From positions 1,860,001 to 1,924,000 of the forward strand of contig NC_065876.1 in NCBI RefSeq assembly GCF_933775445.1: a stretch of DNA of 64,000 nucleotides, read 5' to 3'. Under the pieces are notes generated by a model. That model did not search any database. It was given only the letters and a program-made list of their open reading frames with translations, and was not told the DNA's origin. Shown piece after piece: positions 59,589-64,000 of the stretch (position 1 is its first letter; each line of letters begins with the position of its first letter). Made by a program: the position numbers and the translations under genes. The DNA comes from Argentina anserina (Eukaryota; Streptophyta; Magnoliopsida; Rosales; Rosaceae).

Positions 59589-61325
59589 TAAAAGGCCCAA
59601 CATATCAATGCACAACTCTTATGAGTCTTATCACATGGATTATCCTTATCTCTTAAAAAAGGAAAAGGAAAATGAAAATAAATTTAATTAAGGGTTTCTT
59701 AGGATCCAAGTTGAACCTATTCTACATTTCTTGACTTTGATCATATAAACTAAAGTTTCTAATAAGCTTTTCCAATGTCCTTTTCAAATAGAAGCTTTTG
59801 AGGGAAGTTTTTGTGTTCTTTTATTTATCTAATTGTCTTGCTCTTCCGCTATATCTATTAGTTTTTTTCCCTCATTTTTTTTCTTACTCTAATGTTCATC
59901 ATTTCTTTGCTTTTCTGTTTAGCAGTGACATGATAGGTGTGATGCAAGCCCTGCAACTAAATCATTAGATTAACAAGTTATAATCTTGGGTCTTAGTCTT
60001 GTTAGTTGGCTTTAGTATTGAGTCTTCAGCATTTAGGATGTACTAACAACCATGATTAAGAACTTGATTAGAACGCTGTTTAAATGTGTCACGTCTTTAG
60101 GAACATATTAATGAATGATTAGCTCAATAAGGAATGACAAAGAACTTTCGTAAAAACAAGTATGAAAAAGAAACTCAACACATTTGATTTGCAAGTAGAT
60201 TTAACCAAATTATAGATTACTTATAGTGTACCTAGATTTGGTTGGCAATAGTATATGAACACAATATATGCCGGTTTGATTAAGAGGAATAATGACCTAT
60301 AGTATGATGGTTGTTCACATGTTCCAGTTGATCTCAATTTTTGAAATTTAAATAGGTTATAACGGTCATTTTCAACATAAAATTCTTATCCGAAAACAGT
60401 AAATGACATTGACTTTATTACTGTTCAGGTCTCGTTTAGTTCACTGAATGAGAAATTAATCAATTTTGTCTTTTCGAAAACAAGCCATATTTCTTTCTTC
60501 AAAAACCAAAAGTAGAAGAACTCAGGTTTTAATGATATGCATGTTAACCAAGTAACGCACGTAACTGTTTTAAGTGTTCTTGCAAAATTAATCTCGTCTT
60601 CTTCACACCTTACATTTCCTAAGTACACGTTCATCCAGCAAAACAAAACAGCCAAGATTATAGTTTACTTCATTTTGGGGATCTAGCTTGTGTTCTTCTA
60701 TCTCTCCATGGATTAGGTGAATGTAAGCAGATAATTGCAATTTTTTATGTTCTTTATATTAAAGAATATACATATACATGGAGCTAGTAGTCCAGTACTA
60801 GTGGTACTACTGTCAGTAAAATCCAGGTTTGCATACTACTACTGGGTGGTGGGTACTGTCTGATTTCCCCCAATAATATCAGAAAATGGCTTGATATTTA
60901 TTTATAGAAATGGCTGAGAGAATCTAGAGGCCTCATAAGACAGTGCCCACTTGCTCTCAAAAGCTCCAAAAACAAACACAAAACAATGGGTAAGGACAAC
61001 TCTCATGTCTCTCTTTCTCATGTGTATTTCATTTCTGGATTTCTGGGTACTCTTTCTCTCTCTAAATATTCCTTGACCAAAATGGCTCATTTGGATCCCA
61101 AAGCTTCCATCTTTTATTATATTTGCTTCCCAAAATGCTGGCTTTGAGTTTGATGCTTGAGCTGTGTTGGTTTTACTGTGTTGTTCTGATTTTCTGATTC
61201 ATGGGTTTTGGTTATCTGGGTTGTTCTTTGTTTTTGGATGCAGAGCAAAGCTAGCTTGTATGAGTTGTGGGATATAGGGAATGAGTGAATGATCAAGCTT
61301 ACTGGGTTTTGGAGGAGGAGGAGTC
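59589..61325. other. Promoter and 5' UTR region of the DUF863 gene
   Basis: The left 1.3 kb is AT-rich with no exon. From about 60950 the sequence resembles plant leader, with CT-rich runs near 61050. A TTGGATGCAG acceptor-like site near 61240 suggests a 5' UTR intron before the start codon at 61326. This is inferred, not proven. Confidence 0.4.
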
Positions 61326-64000
61326 ATGTATCAGAATTCAGGTAACGTGTTTTGAACTTTTGATTTATTTTGGCGGTTGAAAGCTGGTGTCTTTGATGGG
61401 TTTGGTTTTAGAAGAAAAGTAGCGTACTCTTTTTCTTCTTTATCTGCTCTCACTTTTCCTTCTCTATTTGGTTTGTGAATGAACATTTATGAATGTGCGG
61501 TTTTCAGTTTTTGATGGTTTCATTGTTGGGTCTGTGAAGCTTTGTTTGTTCTTAGTATGGAATTTTATGACCACATTTTTCTAGATGTGATTTATGTTCT
61601 TCTTCAGTGTTCTCACTTCCTTGTTTGGGTTTTGGTCTGATGATGCTGATTTTTTATTTTTTATATTTGTTCTTGTGTTCTGAGTCTGGATTCTGGATTC
61701 CCCTTGAATTTTTATCATATGTTGTTTATTGTGGCCTTGACACCATCCTTGCACTTTTTGAGGGTAAAGCAAAGGGATTCTTCATGGGGGGATGTACTAT
61801 GCTCAAAATGAAGACCATGTTGTCAGAATCATGTTTTGTTTGATCTTGAGGAACTACATATTTAGGCCACTAATTTGTGAAAAATGAGTAGATTAGCAGT
61901 CTGGCTTGATCTCGATATTGGTTGATGCTTTCGGCAATTTGGATTTTCTTTTTCAGCACTACTGGAGGATGTTTGTGGCTTTTGGTTTACTCTCAAATTT
62001 GCGTGCTAGATATATTGGAACTGTTAATGAACAATCAATAGTAGGAGATAAGCCTTGGCCATTCAGTATCTGCACCAGAAAGCTTGTAGCATTGAGAGTG
62101 CATCTTACAAGTGGATTCTATCTGCTCACCGGCATGATGTTAGGAGATGTTTCTATTGGCCGTCAAACATAGTGAAATAGTTGCTTGATATTTCCATACA
62201 ATATGAAAACGTTCCGACGTTTGTGGATGTTGCATATGTTTTTTTTTTGTGGAACTGTGATTCAATGTTGTTGAATTGTTAAGTAAACTTGTGTTTTAAT
62301 ACATGCAGGCTTGATGGAATTGGAAGCTCATATTCCAAGCAACAGCTTTACCCCAGTACATATTCCCAAAATGAATCATAATTCAAGTGGTAATGGCAGT
62401 GGGAGGAAACATAATATAACTTCTTACAAGGAGGTGTTCAAGCAGACAATGCTCAATCAAGAAATGATATTTAAAGAGCAGGTATTACTATTGTGACTGT
62501 TCATAGAAAGAATATACTGCATTTTTAGTTTCATTCAGATATTAATTGGAGTTACTGCGAATATTGAGTCATGATCTATAGATAATTTTGTCATTCCCTA
62601 AAAGCATCGCTCACATGAACCTACACTTGAGTGTTCTGTTTTCTGTTTTGGGCTTAGTTTCAGTTCTCTTAGATTTTTTTTAAAATTTATTTTTATATCT
62701 TGTAACATCCAGATTCTGGACCTCCATCGGCTATATGGAAGACAAAGAGAACTAATGGACGGTATGACAAGAAATGAGTTGGATAAACATAATCTGGGCA
62801 CCAAGGCTTTAAGGCAGACTACTTTGTCTCAAACCTCTGCTGTCTATGCTCAAAAGACATTGGACATCCCTGCATGCAGTCAAGTATCTATTATAGGAGC
62901 TGAAAATACACCTTCATGTTTTGTTCAAAAGAGGAACATACAGGCATGCTCGTATCCTGTTCAAAGTGAAGGTCATTCAGGAGACCGAGGATTTCTGAAA
63001 TCCAAATGCAAGAGATCTCAGAAGAACTCGGACCTTCAACTTCCAGCTGATATTATATACATTGATAGTGAAGAAGAGGAATTGATAGAAGATGGAAAGG
63101 TTTCTGAAGCAGCTGAGGTATCAAGTTATCCTTCTAAGAAAATTCCCAAGGTTGTGTGCAATGGTGATGCAACTAGAGGATCCAACTCTGTTTCCAATTA
63201 TGCCTCAAGTGCCGCATCATTAGACAAAGGTTTACTTGACTTAAATTATGTGTATAAGCCAGAGAAAGAAGCAGCTCCTGCATCCGATAGTTTTGAAGGG
63301 CCCACTGCTATCAAAAAGTACTCAAGAATTCTACTGCAAGGCACAGAAAACAAACAGGAGTGTTTGTCGTCGTATAATTACAATGCTGGTGAGCATTTCA
63401 AGTTTCCTCATTTTAATATAAGAGTGGCATTTATAATAAATAATATGCCTCAGAGTCAGTTTGTATGTCATGTCACTTATAATCTGTATGCATAGCTTTA
63501 ATAACTTGTAGTCTTATCGGTAAGCACTCATCTTTTCAGGGAAATTTCAAAGCAGCTTCTATTCTTTGCCTCGAGGATTTTATGCTGATAACTCGTCCTC
63601 GTCATCTAACTCATTAATAAAGAAGCTCAAGCAACAGGAACCGTCATCCTTTCTTCACAATTACCAAAATTCGTTGAGTGCAATGATTGGTGTTCAGGAC
63701 TTCGAAAAAAATTCTGGTTCTAACGGTGATCATCAATCTGCACCAAGTGGAGCTTTGATGTGCACATCATCAGCTCAGCATATTCCTCATGACTACGTGG
63801 ATAATTCTGAGTCCTCATGCCTTGCTGGTTTAAGAAAACCCATACATGGCTTTGCATGCCCCCCAATTGTAATTCAAGCACTCCCATGTCCTGACACCTC
63901 TGTACCACTCAGTAATAACTGTAAATCATCAACAGTTAGGCCTGCAGTTGAGGAAGAAAGGTTATTATTAAAGAAGCATCTGAGTTCTAGTACAAAACAA
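61326..64000 (+). CDS. DUF863 protein, partial (runs off the right edge)
   Basis: Four exons so far join in phase: 61326-61341 (MYQNS), 62309-62481, 62713-63388 and 63540 to beyond 64000, about 440 residues. The N-terminal block YKEVFKQTMLNQEMIFKEQ, continuing across a splice into ILDLHRLYGRQRELM, is the signature helix of the plant DUF863 family (At1g13940/At1g26620/At1g69360 type). What follows is low-complexity, Ser-, Lys- and Gln-rich, with an acidic IYIDSEEEELIEDG patch and LLDLNYVYKPE. That is probably disordered and possibly nuclear. No catalytic motif is seen. The function of the family is unknown. The 16-bp first coding exon is short but the phase (1) fits the next exon exactly. The gene is cut by the window, not truncated biologically. 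Confidence 0.88.

Noticed and set aside
1..64000. CRISPR arrays, operons, secondary-metabolite or defence gene clusters
   Set aside because: None seen. The gene content is dispersed single eukaryotic genes with introns.

Overview
This is eudicot nuclear DNA. It has AT-rich intergenic space, many small plant-type transposon remnants, and spliced genes with GT-AG introns whose exon-exon frames close exactly. The genes have close plant homologues (a class II formin, a CDK-like kinase with an N-terminal MGC, a WEB/PMI2 protein, a NILR1-type receptor kinase, a DUF863 protein). A Rosaceae-type genome is my tentative guess, from general sequence style only. No prokaryotic, viral or organellar block was seen.

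Layout. 1-2.7 kb is repeat-derived sequence with a G-rich minisatellite. A membrane-protein gene lies at 3940-4923 (+). A 17-exon class II formin occupies 6561-15030 (-), with a G-box cluster about 1.4 kb upstream of its start codon. An eight-exon CDK-like kinase lies at 18795-22316 (-). 22-28.7 kb is gene-poor with hAT-like and GATAT-type repeats. 28.7-34.1 kb is a graveyard. It holds a processed YJU2-like pseudogene split by a complete TRIM retroelement, and a dead three-exon HNH-nuclease gene whose middle exon is split by a 991-bp solo LTR. An AVT1-like amino-acid transporter (34876-36453, -) with an apparent 1-base frameshift faces a WEB/PMI2-like gene (38762-40884, +) across an intergenic region that is nearly half MITE. 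A RING-H2 pseudogene lies at 43168-44227. After another gene-poor stretch come a NILR1-like LRR receptor kinase (50379-53927, +), a dCTP pyrophosphatase (55546-56026, +), two more foldback or Harbinger-like elements, and the first part of a DUF863 gene running off the right edge (61326-64000, +).

The intact genes are ordinary, unlinked plant genes: actin nucleation, chloroplast photorelocation, signalling and nucleotide clean-up. Nothing suggests a gene cluster or an undescribed multi-gene system. The most informative signals are mutational: insertions whose target-site duplications can be read exactly and which restore the reading frame of the broken gene when mentally removed.
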